Shown here piece after piece: positions 18,605-30,830 of a DNA stretch of 64,000 bases. How positions within the stretch are numbered: the first letter of the stretch is position 1; every line of letters starts with the position of its first letter. Source of the stretch: Neobacillus driksii (lineage in GTDB: Bacteria > Bacillota > Bacilli > Bacillales > Cytobacillaceae); assembly GCF_013409995.1 (NCBI RefSeq), contig NZ_JACCBX010000001.1, positions 246,932 through 310,931 of the forward strand, read 5' to 3'. The notes under the pieces were generated by a model. The model saw only the letters and a program-made list of their open reading frames with translations, was not told where the DNA came from and searched no databases. Both the position numbers and the translations under genes were made by a program.

Positions 18605-21280
18605 TTACTGATTTGGATATCCATAAACTTCAAATTCAAAAATTCTTGCGGCCTGGTCGCTGCCTTGAGTCGGCTTATCAATCCATAAGCGGACAAATCG
18701 GGCATTAGTTAAAGATATACTATGCTCGGAAACACCCTCAGTATTATCCGTTATCCGAACCGCTTCTGTCCAGTTGTCTCCATCCAAACTCACTTCGATT
18801 CTAAAGCCCTGCGTATTAAAGGCTTGCGGTTCACCTCCTGCTTGGGCATGACGAACCATAAACTTAGAAATGGCGTATCGATCACCGAGGTCAAGATTTA
18901 ACCAATGAGGAGCCTGTCCTAATGCACACCACTTACTGTTATCTGTTACCTTTCCATCAACAGCAAAGCTTGGTCCTTCAGAAGGAGCGCATTGTCCGCT
19001 CGCGATAGCTGTCTTATTCAACGCAACATTTTTTATCTCTTTAGCGGATTCGGAAATAGTAATATATGCTTCTCTTGTAAGGATACTTTCACCTTCACTA
19101 TTTTTCGCAATCAAGGTTACGGAATAAACACCTTCCTCTGCATAGGTGACAACCGGATTTTCATCACTGCTAACCGCTGGAGTTCCACCCTCAATATGCC
19201 ATTCGACTTCTTCGGTTACCTCTGAGGAGGCATTAGAAAACTGCACTGGTTCCCCTGGAGCCGCGATCGTTTTATCAGCACGGAAATCTGCTTCCGGCTT
19301 TGGATATGGCGGCCATTCAAATGTCACCTCAACAGGTTCGCTGCGAGTATACTCCTTGTTTACAGTGACAATTTCTAATACGGTTTGGCTTTCTTTTTCA
19401 AATCGTTTCATAGCAGATAAGAAATAAACATGATTTGGTGTAGCACCAACAAGCTCTTTTTCATTGTTCGGTAATCGGCGATAAATCTCATAATGGCTTA
19501 CATCATCCGATTCAGAAGGATCCCAGGCAAGAGAGACATCGGCATAAATCCCTTTATCAAAGGTAATGTTTCTTACCTTTCCTTGCTGCGGGGAATTTCC
19601 ATTCTGTTTCGCTTTTTTGTTGGAAACCTTGATTTCTCCAATATTCATTTCATAATCTTTCAATTCCGTGTCGCTTTCAGCCAACAGTGAAATCGCTGCA
19701 ATTTTTTTACCACTGTATTTTTTCAGTTTAAAGGTTTCTGTCATCCATTGATTTTTACTATGTTTTTTTACGTCAAAAAAGATAAATTGATCTGGATTAT
19801 CAATAAAGCTGATTCCCAGCTTCAGGTGCGGATTTTTCGCCGCTGTTTTGTATGTCATCGAGATTTCAGTATCTTTTTGGATTGGAAGATTGGTTTTATA
19901 AAGCTTAAGATGAGTAGGATTGCTTGGATCAATGGCGCCCGAAAGCTTTAAAGAGCTTCCTCCGTAGTAGGCCGTATCCCAATCAAACTCAACATTAACA
20001 TTTTGTCCGCCTTCCTTAAGCCAGCGCCAGGTTGGAAGGATATCCTGAAGACTGCGGTTATTCCAAGATTGATTATTTACGATTTTTCCATCAACGGAGA
20101 AAAACTTGCCGCTTCCTGTATTAAAATGAGTAACAAACGGTAATTCGTTAATCGCTGTTTTTGCATTAAAATAATGGGCCATTCCTTTCCAAGCACCATT
20201 ATCCATTGTATTGGATGGATTTCTGGAATTACCAATCCAAAATTCATTTTCCTTCTGATAAAACTCTTCCATTGTCGCCGCTGTTTTAAAGGCCCAGTCA
20301 GGTCGGTAAATACCTAAAGAAGTAAAAGGTGCTTTGCCCTCAGGGAATATGCCCTGCCAAGGAATGGACGTGCTTGTTCCTCTTGCTTCGACATCAATGC
20401 CTGTATGTAGATCATAGGGATTTCTTCCAAGGCCATGAGCTTTATTAAAGGAAGACTCTTGGTCACGCCACCAGAAGTTTAAAAACATGCTATCAGAAAC
20501 ACGAGCTTCTCCGTCCTGCAAAAAGCTGTCGTTTTTATCCGTTAAATGATTTTGCCAGCTGATCTTCCCATCCTCCGTCATCGAATCATACCACATGATC
20601 TGCATACCTTTCGGCTTCTGCTGCTGCAGATAGATGAGGAAATCTTTCATTTTTTTGGCTGATTCTGGGTCTCCGCCTTCGGTTTCTTGGTTAATAAACC
20701 AGCCGTCAAAACCATAGTAGCTGGCCACTTCAAGCAGCTTGTCGGCTGCAGGGAAGGAGCCATCCTCTCTTTGGCTCAGCATCTGGTCGACCCACTCATA
20801 CTTTCCGCCGTATACCGTTGGAGGAAAGAACACATTTCCTAAAATCGGAACTCCATTTTTGTGAGAAGCGTCAATCACATCTGCACTTGGAGGGACGATT
20901 ATGCCTTCACCGGACGAGCCCGCCCAATACACCATTAAATCGACATATTGCCAATAACTGAACGTATTCGCAAAGAACTCTTTCCCGCCTTGAGAAGGTA
21001 CACCGCTTGTGTTTGAGTTGAGCGCAGACAATGCCACTAGTTTTGCTTCAGATTGGGCATGGTCATTCACTCCATATAACACTTCTCGTTTTGCTAATGG
21101 AATTTTACTGCGGTTAAATTGAGCGTTTGGGTCAGTCTCTGGCGACCATTTCATTAATTGATCGGGAAACCAATAGGATGATTCTGGTTGTTTTGCATAG
21201 CTTGTATTCGGCAATAACAGCAGTAAACATAAGCCGAAAAAGACAGCCACCCACGAATGTCCCTGTTTAAAACGATTCAT
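18605..21280 (-). CDS. Secreted endo-beta-N-acetylglucosaminidase, GH85, with PKD and F5/8C domains
   Basis: From the ATG at 21280 (GGGAGAG 8 bases before) 891 residues; an upstream in-frame ATG at 21325 would put 15 charged residues before the signal peptide. A signal peptide ends near SYA-K (residue 29). The GH85 catalytic domain has VPPSADVIDASHKNGVPILG, NVFFPP and GFDGWFINQETEG; the Asn and Glu of INQE are the expected catalytic pair. Then come a carbohydrate-binding region, a fibronectin-like segment (about 565-655), a PKD-like domain (about 665-745) and an F5/8C discoidin domain at the end. No LPXTG or S-layer anchor. The family cuts the chitobiose core of N-glycans, releasing the glycan from protein outside the cell. 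It is the extracellular first step for the neighbouring glycosidases. Confidence 0.93.
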   Translation of the reverse strand: MNRFKQGHSWVAVFFGLCLLLLLPNTSYAKQPESSYWFPDQLMKWSPETDPNAQFNRSKIPLAKREVLYGVNDHAQSEAKLVALSALNSNTSGVPSQGGKEFFANTFSYWQYVDLMVYWAGSSGEGIIVPPSADVIDASHKNGVPILGNVFFPPTVYGGKYEWVDQMLSQREDGSFPAADKLLEVASYYGFDGWFINQETEGGDPESAKKMKDFLIYLQQQKPKGMQIMWYDSMTEDGKISWQNHLTDKNDSFLQDGEARVSDSMFLNFWWRDQESSFNKAHGLGRNPYDLHTGIDVEARGTSTSIPWQGIFPEGKAPFTSLGIYRPDWAFKTAATMEEFYQKENEFWIGNSRNPSNTMDNGAWKGMAHYFNAKTAINELPFVTHFNTGSGKFFSVDGKIVNNQSWNNRSLQDILPTWRWLKEGGQNVNVEFDWDTAYYGGSSLKLSGAIDPSNPTHLKLYKTNLPIQKDTEISMTYKTAAKNPHLKLGISFIDNPDQFIFFDVKKHSKNQWMTETFKLKKYSGKKIAAISLLAESDTELKDYEMNIGEIKVSNKKAKQNGNSPQQGKVRNITFDKGIYADVSLAWDPSESDDVSHYEIYRRLPNNEKELVGATPNHVYFLSAMKRFEKESQTVLEIVTVNKEYTRSEPVEVTFEWPPYPKPEADFRADKTIAAPGEPVQFSNASSEVTEEVEWHIEGGTPAVSSDENPVVTYAEEGVYSVTLIAKNSEGESILTREAYITISESAKEIKNVALNKTAIASGQCAPSEGPSFAVDGKVTDNSKWCALGQAPHWLNLDLGDRYAISKFMVRHAQAGGEPQAFNTQGFRIEVSLDGDNWTEAVRITDNTEGVSEHSISLTNARFVRLWIDKPTQGSDQAARIFEFEVYGYPNQ

Positions 21281-21355
21281 TTTTCCAACTCTCCCTTTTT
21301 CAATTTTATATGAAGCTTGGATCAAGCAGGCTTCCCTTATCCTGTTTTATAAAGA

Positions 21356-21369
21356 TGAAAGCACTTTCA
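21356..21369. promoter_or_regulatory. Candidate cre site upstream of the GH85 gene
   Basis: TGAAAGCACTTTCA lies about 75 bases upstream of the GH85 start and differs from the CcpA cre consensus at one position (central CG is CA). It suggests carbon catabolite control of the secreted enzyme. Confidence 0.45.
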
Positions 21370-21650
21370 AAAATGGGTATATATATAAACACTGGTCTTC
21401 TCCTACAATATTAGGAGCGATTAGTCTCGTCAATGAACCACAAAAATGTGATATGGTTTTTCCATAATTTCTAAAATTTGTCCATAAAACCTCCTCAAGT
21501 ATATTGATATATTTGTATTTTAATAATTCAGTATTTTTATGAAATAATACGAGTGAGTTTGTTTATCGGAGCGTTAAAAGAAAAGTTGGGGAATGGAAGA
21601 ATTAATTCGTTAGACATCTAGTATTCTAATTACAGTCGCAGGATTTTTAA
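21370..21650. other. A/T-rich upstream region without a recognised gene
   Basis: About 280 bases between the GH85 promoter area and the scoB terminator. No convincing open frame, RNA or repeat was seen. Confidence 0.5.
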
Positions 21651-21684
21651 AAGAAAAAGGAAGGGAGGCCCCTTCCTTTTTCTT
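21651..21684 (-). terminator. Terminator of the scoAB operon
   Basis: A 15-bp perfect stem, AAGAAAAAGGAAGGG (21651-21665) with CCCTTCCTTTTTCTT (21670-21684), 80 bases beyond the scoB stop. Confidence 0.75.
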
Positions 21685-21763
21685 ACTGAACATCTTGGTT
21701 TTTTTAACTTTTATGTGATAAATTGGCTGGGGTTTTCCCCTTCGGTGATTCAATCTTTAAAAT

Positions 21764-22417
21764 TTATTGCACTTCCAAAAGCAGCGGAGACAAGGTGAAG
21801 GTGGCCTCCGTTTTTTGTTTTACTTCTTCGACTGTTACGCCGCTAGCTGTTTCAATCAGCACCATACCATCTGGTGTAAAATCAAAGACGGCAAGATCGG
21901 TAATGAGTCGGTGTACCACTTGTTTACCTGTCAGTGGAAGAGAGCATTCTTTCTTAATTTTGGACTCACCGTGTTTGTTGACGTGTTCCATAATAACGAC
22001 AACCCGTTTGGCTCCATTCACAAGGTCCATAGCGCCGCCCATTCCTTTGACCATCTTTCCTGGAATCATCCAATTTGCAAGATCACCATTTTCGGACACT
22101 TCCATGCCGCCAAGGATCGCCAAATCAATATGACCGCCGCGAATCATCGCAAAGGATTCAGCACTATCAAAAAAAGAGGAGCCGGGAACAGTTGTAATCG
22201 TTTCTTTTCCTGCGTTAATCAAATCAGGATCTTCCTGACCATCTATCGGGTAAGGACCAATACCAAGCAGTCCGTTTTCCGACTGTAATAATACGTTGAA
22301 ATCCTGAGGAATCTCATTTGCAACAAGTGTCGGCATTCCGATTCCAAGGTTAACATTCATTCCATCTTTTATTTCCTGCACCGCTCTCTTCACAATCGTT
22401 AAACGAGTGTCTCTCAT
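21764..22417 (-). CDS. scoB: Succinyl-CoA:3-oxoacid CoA-transferase subunit B
   Basis: Two hundred and seventeen residues from the ATG at 22417, which has AAGGAG 9 bases upstream (ATG 22423 is an alternative). [10 protein letters not shown] contains the catalytic Glu that forms the CoA thioester, and [19 protein letters not shown] and [10 protein letters not shown] are near-invariant in ScoB/AtoA. With ScoA it transfers CoA from succinyl-CoA to acetoacetate, feeding ketone bodies into acetyl-CoA. It starts 25 bases after scoA, so both form one operon. Confidence 0.95.
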   Translation of the reverse strand: MRDTRLTIVKRAVQEIKDGMNVNLGIGMPTLVANEIPQDFNVLLQSENGLLGIGPYPIDGQEDPDLINAGKETITTVPGSSFFDSAESFAMIRGGHIDLAILGGMEVSENGDLANWMIPGKMVKGMGGAMDLVNGAKRVVVIMEHVNKHGESKIKKECSLPLTGKQVVHRLITDLAVFDFTPDGMVLIETASGVTVEEVKQKTEATFTLSPLLLEVQ

Positions 22418-22442
22418 TTTCATCCGCTCCTTTTTATGTGAG

Positions 22443-23144
22443 TTATGCGTGAACAACTGTCCGCCGTTCAATTCGTTTTTGATAGTTGGTGCCAACTAAA
22501 ATACGCTGCACGTAAATGCCGGGTGTATGAATTTCATCTGGATTCAGCTCACCCGCTTCGACGATTTCTTCGACTTCAGCAATCGTAATTTTACCTGCCA
22601 TCGCAGCGAGTGGATTGAAATTGCGTGATGTTTTACGGTAAACGAGGTTGCCAAGTGTATCCGCTTTCCATGCCTTCACAAGCGCAAAGTCCCCAACAAT
22701 TCCGCGTTCAAGCAGATAGGTTTTTCCATCAAATTCTTTCACTTCTTTTCCTTCTGCTATTGGGGTACCTATACCAGTTGCAGTATAAAATCCTGGGATT
22801 CCTGCACCGCCAGCTCGTATACGCTCTGCAAGGGTGCCTTGTGGTGTCAATTCCACCTCTAGTTCACCACTTAAAAATTGCTGTTCAAAAATTTTGTTTT
22901 CTCCTACATACGATGACACCATTTTCTTAATTTGCTTGTTTGCTAGGAGGAGGCCTAAACCCCAGTCATCCACACCACAGTTGTTACTGACTACCGTTAA
23001 ATCTTTTGTTCCTTGTTCCTTTAAAGCTTGAATCGAATGTTCTGGGATGCCGCATAAACCAAAGCCGCCGACAATTAAAGTGGCACCATCCTGGATATCT
23101 GAAACCGCTTCCGAAAATGAGGTAACTAATTTACTAGATTTCAT
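22443..23144 (-). CDS. scoA: Succinyl-CoA:3-oxoacid CoA-transferase subunit A
   Basis: Two hundred and thirty-three residues from the ATG at 23144, with GGGGAG 7 bases upstream. [10 protein letters not shown], the [15 protein letters not shown] segment, [13 protein letters not shown] and [12 protein letters not shown] are characteristic of the alpha subunit of 3-oxoacid CoA-transferases. Cytoplasmic, partner of ScoB. The gene diverges from a LysR-type regulator 124 bases away, which is the probable regulator of the operon. Confidence 0.95.
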   Translation of the reverse strand: MKSSKLVTSFSEAVSDIQDGATLIVGGFGLCGIPEHSIQALKEQGTKDLTVVSNNCGVDDWGLGLLLANKQIKKMVSSYVGENKIFEQQFLSGELEVELTPQGTLAERIRAGGAGIPGFYTATGIGTPIAEGKEVKEFDGKTYLLERGIVGDFALVKAWKADTLGNLVYRKTSRNFNPLAAMAGKITIAEVEEIVEAGELNPDEIHTPGIYVQRILVGTNYQKRIERRTVVHA

Positions 23145-23268
23145 CAATATTCTCCCCTTTTAGTCTGAATATTCTATTACCTACTAGTTTACATGCCGTT
23201 TATTTATAAGTAAAATACATAAAAAGAATAAATAATATGAATATCTGGAATAAATGGGGGAGCAACCT

Positions 23269-24135
23269 GTGGAACTTCGCGATTTAAGGTCTTTTATTGA
23301 AGTAGTGATTCATCAAAGTTTTACAAAAGCGGCGGCACATTCCTATCTATCACAGCCTTCTTTCAGTAAGGCAGTAAAAAAGCTAGAAGAAGAATTGAAC
23401 GTAGAATTGTTCGACCGCTCCACCCGTCATTTACGTTTGACAGATGCCGGACAGATTGTTTATGAGCAAGCACAAAAGGCAGTGGAGTCACTGTCTGAGA
23501 TCACCAACCTTCTTGACGACTTAAAGAATGTTACATCTGGTGAAATTAGAATAGGGATTCCACCTCTAATTGGCACATTGTTTTTTCCAACTATAGCGAT
23601 GCGGGTTCAGGAAAAATACCCTAACGTTTCTCTGCATTTAGTGGAAAGAGGTGCAAAACTTATCGGTCAGCTTGTTGAAAACGGACAGGTCGACCTCGGC
23701 ATAATCGTACTGCCAGCTGACACATCAAAGTTTAATGTGCAGCCATTCATCACAGATGAATTTGTTCTTTATGTACATAAAAACCACCTGATGGCTAAAA
23801 GAAACACCGTTGAAATCACTGAGTTAAAAGAAGAGAAGTTTATTCTTTTTTCAGATGAGTTTACGCTGCATGACTATATTAAAAATGTTTGTATAGAGGC
23901 AGGTTTTATTCCGGAGGTCTCTTATCAGAGTTCACAGTGGGACTTAATACTAGAGCTTGTTTCTTCACAGTTTGGCGTAACATTGCTGCCAAAGTCTATT
24001 TACAGTAAACAAAATAATCCTAATGTTCATATCGTCCCACTTGCAGAGCCAACCTTGTACTGGAGACTTGGCATTATCACGAAAAAGGATGCATACCACT
24101 CGTTTGCCTTGAGAGAGGTTTTAAAGATGTTTTAA
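23269..24135 (+). CDS. LysR-type transcriptional regulator, divergent from scoAB
   Basis: Two hundred and eighty-eight residues from the GTG at 23269, with GGGGGAG 6 bases upstream; this gives the usual MELRDLRSF start, whereas the ATG at 23254 overlaps that binding site. The winged helix (FTKAAAHSYLSQPSFSKAVKKLEEEL) is followed by the linker helix and a substrate-binding domain beginning about residue 90 (GEIRIGIPPLIG). LysR regulators typically control the divergent neighbour and respond to a pathway metabolite, so regulation of scoAB is likely (inference). A terminator follows. Confidence 0.9.
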   Translation: MELRDLRSFIEVVIHQSFTKAAAHSYLSQPSFSKAVKKLEEELNVELFDRSTRHLRLTDAGQIVYEQAQKAVESLSEITNLLDDLKNVTSGEIRIGIPPLIGTLFFPTIAMRVQEKYPNVSLHLVERGAKLIGQLVENGQVDLGIIVLPADTSKFNVQPFITDEFVLYVHKNHLMAKRNTVEITELKEEKFILFSDEFTLHDYIKNVCIEAGFIPEVSYQSSQWDLILELVSSQFGVTLLPKSIYSKQNNPNVHIVPLAEPTLYWRLGIITKKDAYHSFALREVLKMF

Positions 24136-24168
24136 AATGGATTGCCCAAACTTGGAGTAAAAGATTTA

Positions 24169-24209
24169 AAAAAGGTGATTTTCAGTTCTAGACTGAAATC
24201 GCCTTTTTT
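24169..24209 (+). terminator. Terminator after the LysR gene
   Basis: A/T-rich hairpin with AAAGGTGATTTTCAGT on the left arm and ACTGAAATCGCCTTT on the right, ending in a T run. Confidence 0.75.
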
Positions 24210-24220
24210 ATTTTGTGCTC

Positions 24221-24514
24221 ATTTAGTAAAAATATGGATATGCTTCCCGGGTGGTTTTATGTGTTAGGTAAAACTCTCCTTTATAATATCAATTTTTACT
24301 AAAATTGATTGGTAATTTGTTTACTGAGATATATAAGTAAAAATTGAATGATTTTACCCTATGTTCCAAGAAATACTACCAAAAATCCTAGAATTGTTCA
24401 TATTTTACTGTGATAACAGAGTATAATTCTACCAAACTAAAGAATTTGAAAATTATAAATATATAAAAATATTTTTAGTAAAATATTAAATGAAAGCATT
24501 TACTTTTAGTAAAA
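24221..24514. promoter_or_regulatory. Cluster of TTTTAGTAAAA operators
   Basis: The 11-mer TTTTAGTAAAA occurs exactly at 24473-24483 and 24504-24514, as its reverse complement TTTTACTAAAA at 24294-24304, with one mismatch at 24221-24231 and with two at 24332-24342. The two proximal copies are 31 bp apart, about three helical turns. The LacI-type gene at 33438, end gene of the same cluster, is the best candidate for the binding protein. Confidence 0.6.
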
Positions 24515-24527
24515 CTGTCATTATAAT
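24499..24527 (+). promoter_or_regulatory. Promoter of the galactoside transport operon
   Basis: TTTACT (24499-24504), a 17-bp spacer and TATAAT (24522-24527). An exact TTTTAGTAAAA copy occupies most of the spacer, so a bound repressor would exclude RNA polymerase. Confidence 0.7.
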
Positions 24528-24555
24528 AATCCTATAAACTACTAGGAGGGATAGA

Positions 24556-25794
24556 ATGAACGTACCAAAGAAAATGAAATTGTTTTTCCTTTTTACTATT
24601 GTAGTCACACTGCTGTTATCCGCTTGCAGTTCATCCGATACAAACGGAGAGAAAGCGGAGGATGGGAAAGTCAAGTTAAGGTTTGCAACGTGGGATGTTG
24701 GTGACGATGTCGAGCTACAACAAGGATTAATCGATGAATTTAATGCGAAAAATAGCGATATCGAAGTAGTTTTGGAAGCTTACGGCGGCGATTATGACAC
24801 GAAGATTACTGCAGGAATTGGTGCTAAGGACGCTCCGGATATCATGTATATGTGGAATTATCCGCAATATAAAGATGCTCTGGAGCCGCTCGATTCTTAT
24901 ATCAAGGATAGAGGGGAAGAGTACAAGAGTAACTTCTATGAAGCATTATGGAACTATAACTCCGTTGGAGAGGATATTTACGGTCTTCCAGTAGGTTATA
25001 CGACTCATGTTGTTTACTATAATAAAGATTTATTTGACGCAGCAGGGCTTGAGTATCCACAAGCTGGTTGGACATGGGAAGATCTACAAGCTGCAGCTAA
25101 GAAACTAACGAATAAGGATAAGAAAATTACTGGATTTGCTTTCCCAGGTCAACCTGACCCATATGATTTTGAGATGTATTTATGGGGGAATGGTGCTTCT
25201 TATGTAGATAATAAAGGTAAATTAGACGGCAACTTAAATTCAAAGAAATCAATTGAGACGTTTACGATGTTCCAAAATATGTTGGAAGAGGGTACTGCGA
25301 TTACCACAGAAGGCTGGGGCGATACTGAAATGAAATCAGGCAAAGTAGGTATGTTTATTAACGGTGCCTGGTACCTTTCCGCTTTTACAGAAGCTGGAAT
25401 CAACTATGGAGTTGTTGAAATCCCTGCGTTTGGTAATAATCCAAGTGCTAGTATCGTAAGTTCTTCTGGTATTGCAATGTCCAAGGATTCTAAACACAAA
25501 GAAGCTGCCTTTAAATTTATGGAATTTTGGACAGGCGAACAAGCAAATAAAGCACGACTATCCTTTGAACTTCCAGTATTAAAAAGTGTAGTTGAATCAG
25601 AAAAGCTCCAAGAAGATCCCATTAAGAAAGTATTCTACAACATGCTAGAACAAAGTGAAGGATATACACCAACATCGTTTGTAACAGAAGACTGGAGTAA
25701 ACTATCTGACGAATTAAGTTTAGTGTTTGAACAAATCTTCAATCCAAGTACACGTGTTGATCCTAAAGAAGCTTTAAATAGTGTAGCTAAGTAA
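24556..25794 (+). CDS. Sugar ABC transporter substrate-binding lipoprotein
   Basis: Four hundred and twelve residues. A lipoprotein signal peptide ends in LLLSAC, with the Cys as the lipidation site, and the mature part has the family-1 solute-binding pattern (LRFATWDVGDD, APDIMYMWNYPQY, YGLPVGYTTHVVYYNKDLFDAAGL, VGMFINGAWY, GIAMSKDSKHKEAAFKFMEF). It is anchored outside the membrane and delivers oligosaccharide to the permeases encoded next. A terminator-like hairpin after the gene would let the binding protein be made in excess. The beta-galactosidase downstream suggests a galactoside substrate. No ATPase is encoded here; a shared MsmX-type ATPase is usual in Bacillus. Confidence 0.92.
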   Translation: MNVPKKMKLFFLFTIVVTLLLSACSSSDTNGEKAEDGKVKLRFATWDVGDDVELQQGLIDEFNAKNSDIEVVLEAYGGDYDTKITAGIGAKDAPDIMYMWNYPQYKDALEPLDSYIKDRGEEYKSNFYEALWNYNSVGEDIYGLPVGYTTHVVYYNKDLFDAAGLEYPQAGWTWEDLQAAAKKLTNKDKKITGFAFPGQPDPYDFEMYLWGNGASYVDNKGKLDGNLNSKKSIETFTMFQNMLEEGTAITTEGWGDTEMKSGKVGMFINGAWYLSAFTEAGINYGVVEIPAFGNNPSASIVSSSGIAMSKDSKHKEAAFKFMEFWTGEQANKARLSFELPVLKSVVESEKLQEDPIKKVFYNMLEQSEGYTPTSFVTEDWSKLSDELSLVFEQIFNPSTRVDPKEALNSVAK

Positions 25795-25814
25795 GATTGT
25801 CTATTGATTTCCAG

Positions 25815-25855
25815 TGAGAATATATCATGGCAGTATGATATATTCTCATTTTTTT
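25815..25855 (+). terminator. Intercistronic terminator/attenuator between binding protein and permeases
   Basis: TGAGAATATATCAT (25815-25828) and ATGATATATTCTCA (25835-25848) form a 14-bp perfect stem followed by seven T. No separate promoter for the permeases is obvious, so partial read-through is expected to set the stoichiometry. Confidence 0.8.
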
Positions 25856-25913
25856 AAATAGGATTTTGCTATCTGTCGGATTCAAAAAGGTCAAACCATT
25901 ATGAGGGAAATAT

Positions 25914-26852
25914 ATGTTTACTAAAAAGAACAAACCAAAAAAATTCACATTAGTCCGTAAAAGAGTGCCATTTTTATTTATTTTACCGTGGATCATCGGT
26001 TTTATTGTTTTCACTTTAGGACCTTTGGTTTTTTCATTAATCATGAGTTTGTTTGATTGGCCGATTGCCGGTGAAACAAAGTTTATTGGCTTTGATAACT
26101 TTAAAACGATGTTTACGGCTGATCCGCAATTTTATGATTCGCTCGTGATCACCTTGAAATTCGCCTTAATATTTGTGCCATTAAACCTCTTAGTTGCTTT
26201 GGTGCTCGCACTCCTTATCACCCAGCCAATTAAAGGAATTAAGATATTTAGGACAATCTTCTATCTCCCGGCCGTTGTATCCGGTGTAGCAGTGTCTATT
26301 ATATGGGGTTGGATGTTTAACTCTGAGTATGGAGTTTTAAATTATATATTATCTTTGCTTGGGATTGAAGGACCAGACTGGCTTATTGACCCTAAGTGGG
26401 CAATCATAACGATTGTAATTGCAAGTGCTTGGGGCGTCGGGACGATGATGTTAATTTTTTATACCGATATTAAAGGAATTCCATATGAAATGTATGAAGC
26501 TGCATCCATTGATGGTGCTGGTCCTATCAGACAATTTATTAGTATTACCATTCCAACCATTACACCAACCATTTTATTTAATGTCATCACATCTGTTATC
26601 GCCGCATTACAGCAATTAACGTTAGTGTTGTTATTAACAGGTGGCGGACCATTAAAATCGACGTATTTCTATGGACTATTTGTTTATAACAATGCATTTA
26701 AACACCATGAACTCGGTTATGCGAGTGCTAATGCTTGGTTTATGTTTATTATCATCTTGCTATTGACGATGTTAATCTTTAAGTCGTCCTCTGCATGGGT
26801 ATTTTATGAGGCTGAAGTGAAAAAGGAAAGAAAAGGAAGGAAAAGAAAATGA
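25914..26852 (+). CDS. Sugar ABC transporter permease (MalF/LacF type)
   Basis: Three hundred and twelve residues with six membrane helices after a basic N-terminus (VRKRVPFLFILPWIIGF). The EAA loop is MYEAASIDGAGPIRQFISITIPTI, typical of CUT1 sugar permeases. It overlaps the next permease gene by 4 bases (ATGA), so translation is coupled. Confidence 0.93.
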   Translation: MFTKKNKPKKFTLVRKRVPFLFILPWIIGFIVFTLGPLVFSLIMSLFDWPIAGETKFIGFDNFKTMFTADPQFYDSLVITLKFALIFVPLNLLVALVLALLITQPIKGIKIFRTIFYLPAVVSGVAVSIIWGWMFNSEYGVLNYILSLLGIEGPDWLIDPKWAIITIVIASAWGVGTMMLIFYTDIKGIPYEMYEAASIDGAGPIRQFISITIPTITPTILFNVITSVIAALQQLTLVLLLTGGGPLKSTYFYGLFVYNNAFKHHELGYASANAWFMFIIILLLTMLIFKSSSAWVFYEAEVKKERKGRKRK

Positions 26853-27670
26853 AGATAACCCGAAAACATAAAATCATTGTTTACAGTATTCTTGTCCTCT
26901 TTTCGCTCTATTTTCTATTTCCTTTTATATGGGCATTTATCACAGCGATTAAATCAGAAGCAGAAGTATTTAGCTTTCCACCTAAATTCGTGCCTGATGT
27001 ACCACTTTTAAGCAATTTTATCGATGCTTGGAATAGCCAGCCATTTGGTACGTATTTTAAGAACTCGATGATTGTAACCGTATTGACAACAATCGGTCAG
27101 CTTATCTCCTGTTCCTTGGTTGCGTATGGTTTTGCTAGATATGACTTTAAATATAAAAACATTCTCTTCATGTTGCTTCTATCAACGATGATGATTCCAT
27201 GGGATGTTACGATGATTCCACTTTATATGGAATTTAATATGTTTGGCTGGATCAATACGTTAAAACCATTGATTGTCCCTGCCTTCTTCGGCTCAGCTTA
27301 TAATATCTTTTTGTTAAGGCAGTTTTTAATGAATATTCCTAAGGATTTAGAAAATGCAGCGAGAATTGATGGAGCGAATGAGTTTCAAATTTTTTATAAA
27401 ATTTTCCTTCCAATCATGAAGGCACCTTTAACCTTGATTGCTGTACTAAATATTATATTGGTTTGGAATGACTACTTAGGACCACTTATTTATTTAAATG
27501 ATCAATCTAAATATACGATGGCACTTGGTTTAGCTTCTTTCCAAGGTGTACATGAGCTTCAAATTATACCAATTATGGCGATGACACTCGTTATGATCAT
27601 TCCGCCAGTCATCGTTTTTGCCTTTGCGCAGAAATACATTGTTGAAGGGATAAGCGGCTCAATCAAGTAA
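26849..27670 (+). CDS. Sugar ABC transporter permease (MalG/LacG type)
   Basis: Two hundred and seventy-three residues with six helices. The EAA loop ENAARIDGANEFQIFYKIFLPIM and the C-terminal FAQKYIVEGISGSIK are of the MalG type. It pairs with the preceding permease to form the membrane channel. The beta-galactosidase gene follows after 21 bases. Confidence 0.93.
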   Translation: MKITRKHKIIVYSILVLFSLYFLFPFIWAFITAIKSEAEVFSFPPKFVPDVPLLSNFIDAWNSQPFGTYFKNSMIVTVLTTIGQLISCSLVAYGFARYDFKYKNILFMLLLSTMMIPWDVTMIPLYMEFNMFGWINTLKPLIVPAFFGSAYNIFLLRQFLMNIPKDLENAARIDGANEFQIFYKIFLPIMKAPLTLIAVLNIILVWNDYLGPLIYLNDQSKYTMALGLASFQGVHELQIIPIMAMTLVMIIPPVIVFAFAQKYIVEGISGSIK

Positions 27671-27673
27671 TAA

Positions 27674-30751
<3,078 letters not shown>

Positions 30752-30762
30752 ATTTTAAAAAG

Positions 30763-30780
30763 GCAGGGGAAACCCTGCTT
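30763..30780 (+). other. Small intercistronic hairpin
   Basis: GCAGGG (30763-30768) and CCCTGC (30773-30778) just after lacZ, without a strong T run. It may be a weak terminator or an mRNA-stabilising element. Confidence 0.4.
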
Positions 30781-30830
30781 ATTTGAAATAGGTTACAGCT
30801 AAAGGTGATTAAATTACAAGGAGAAATAGG

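Noticed and set aside
21723..22133. Long plus-strand frames opposite scoB
   Set aside because: They are antisense shadows of a clearly coding gene; the minus-strand protein is highly conserved.
24492..24505. Possible cre TGAAAGCATTTACT at the galactoside promoter
   Set aside because: Two mismatches at key positions; overlapped by the better supported -35 and TTTTAGTAAAA elements.
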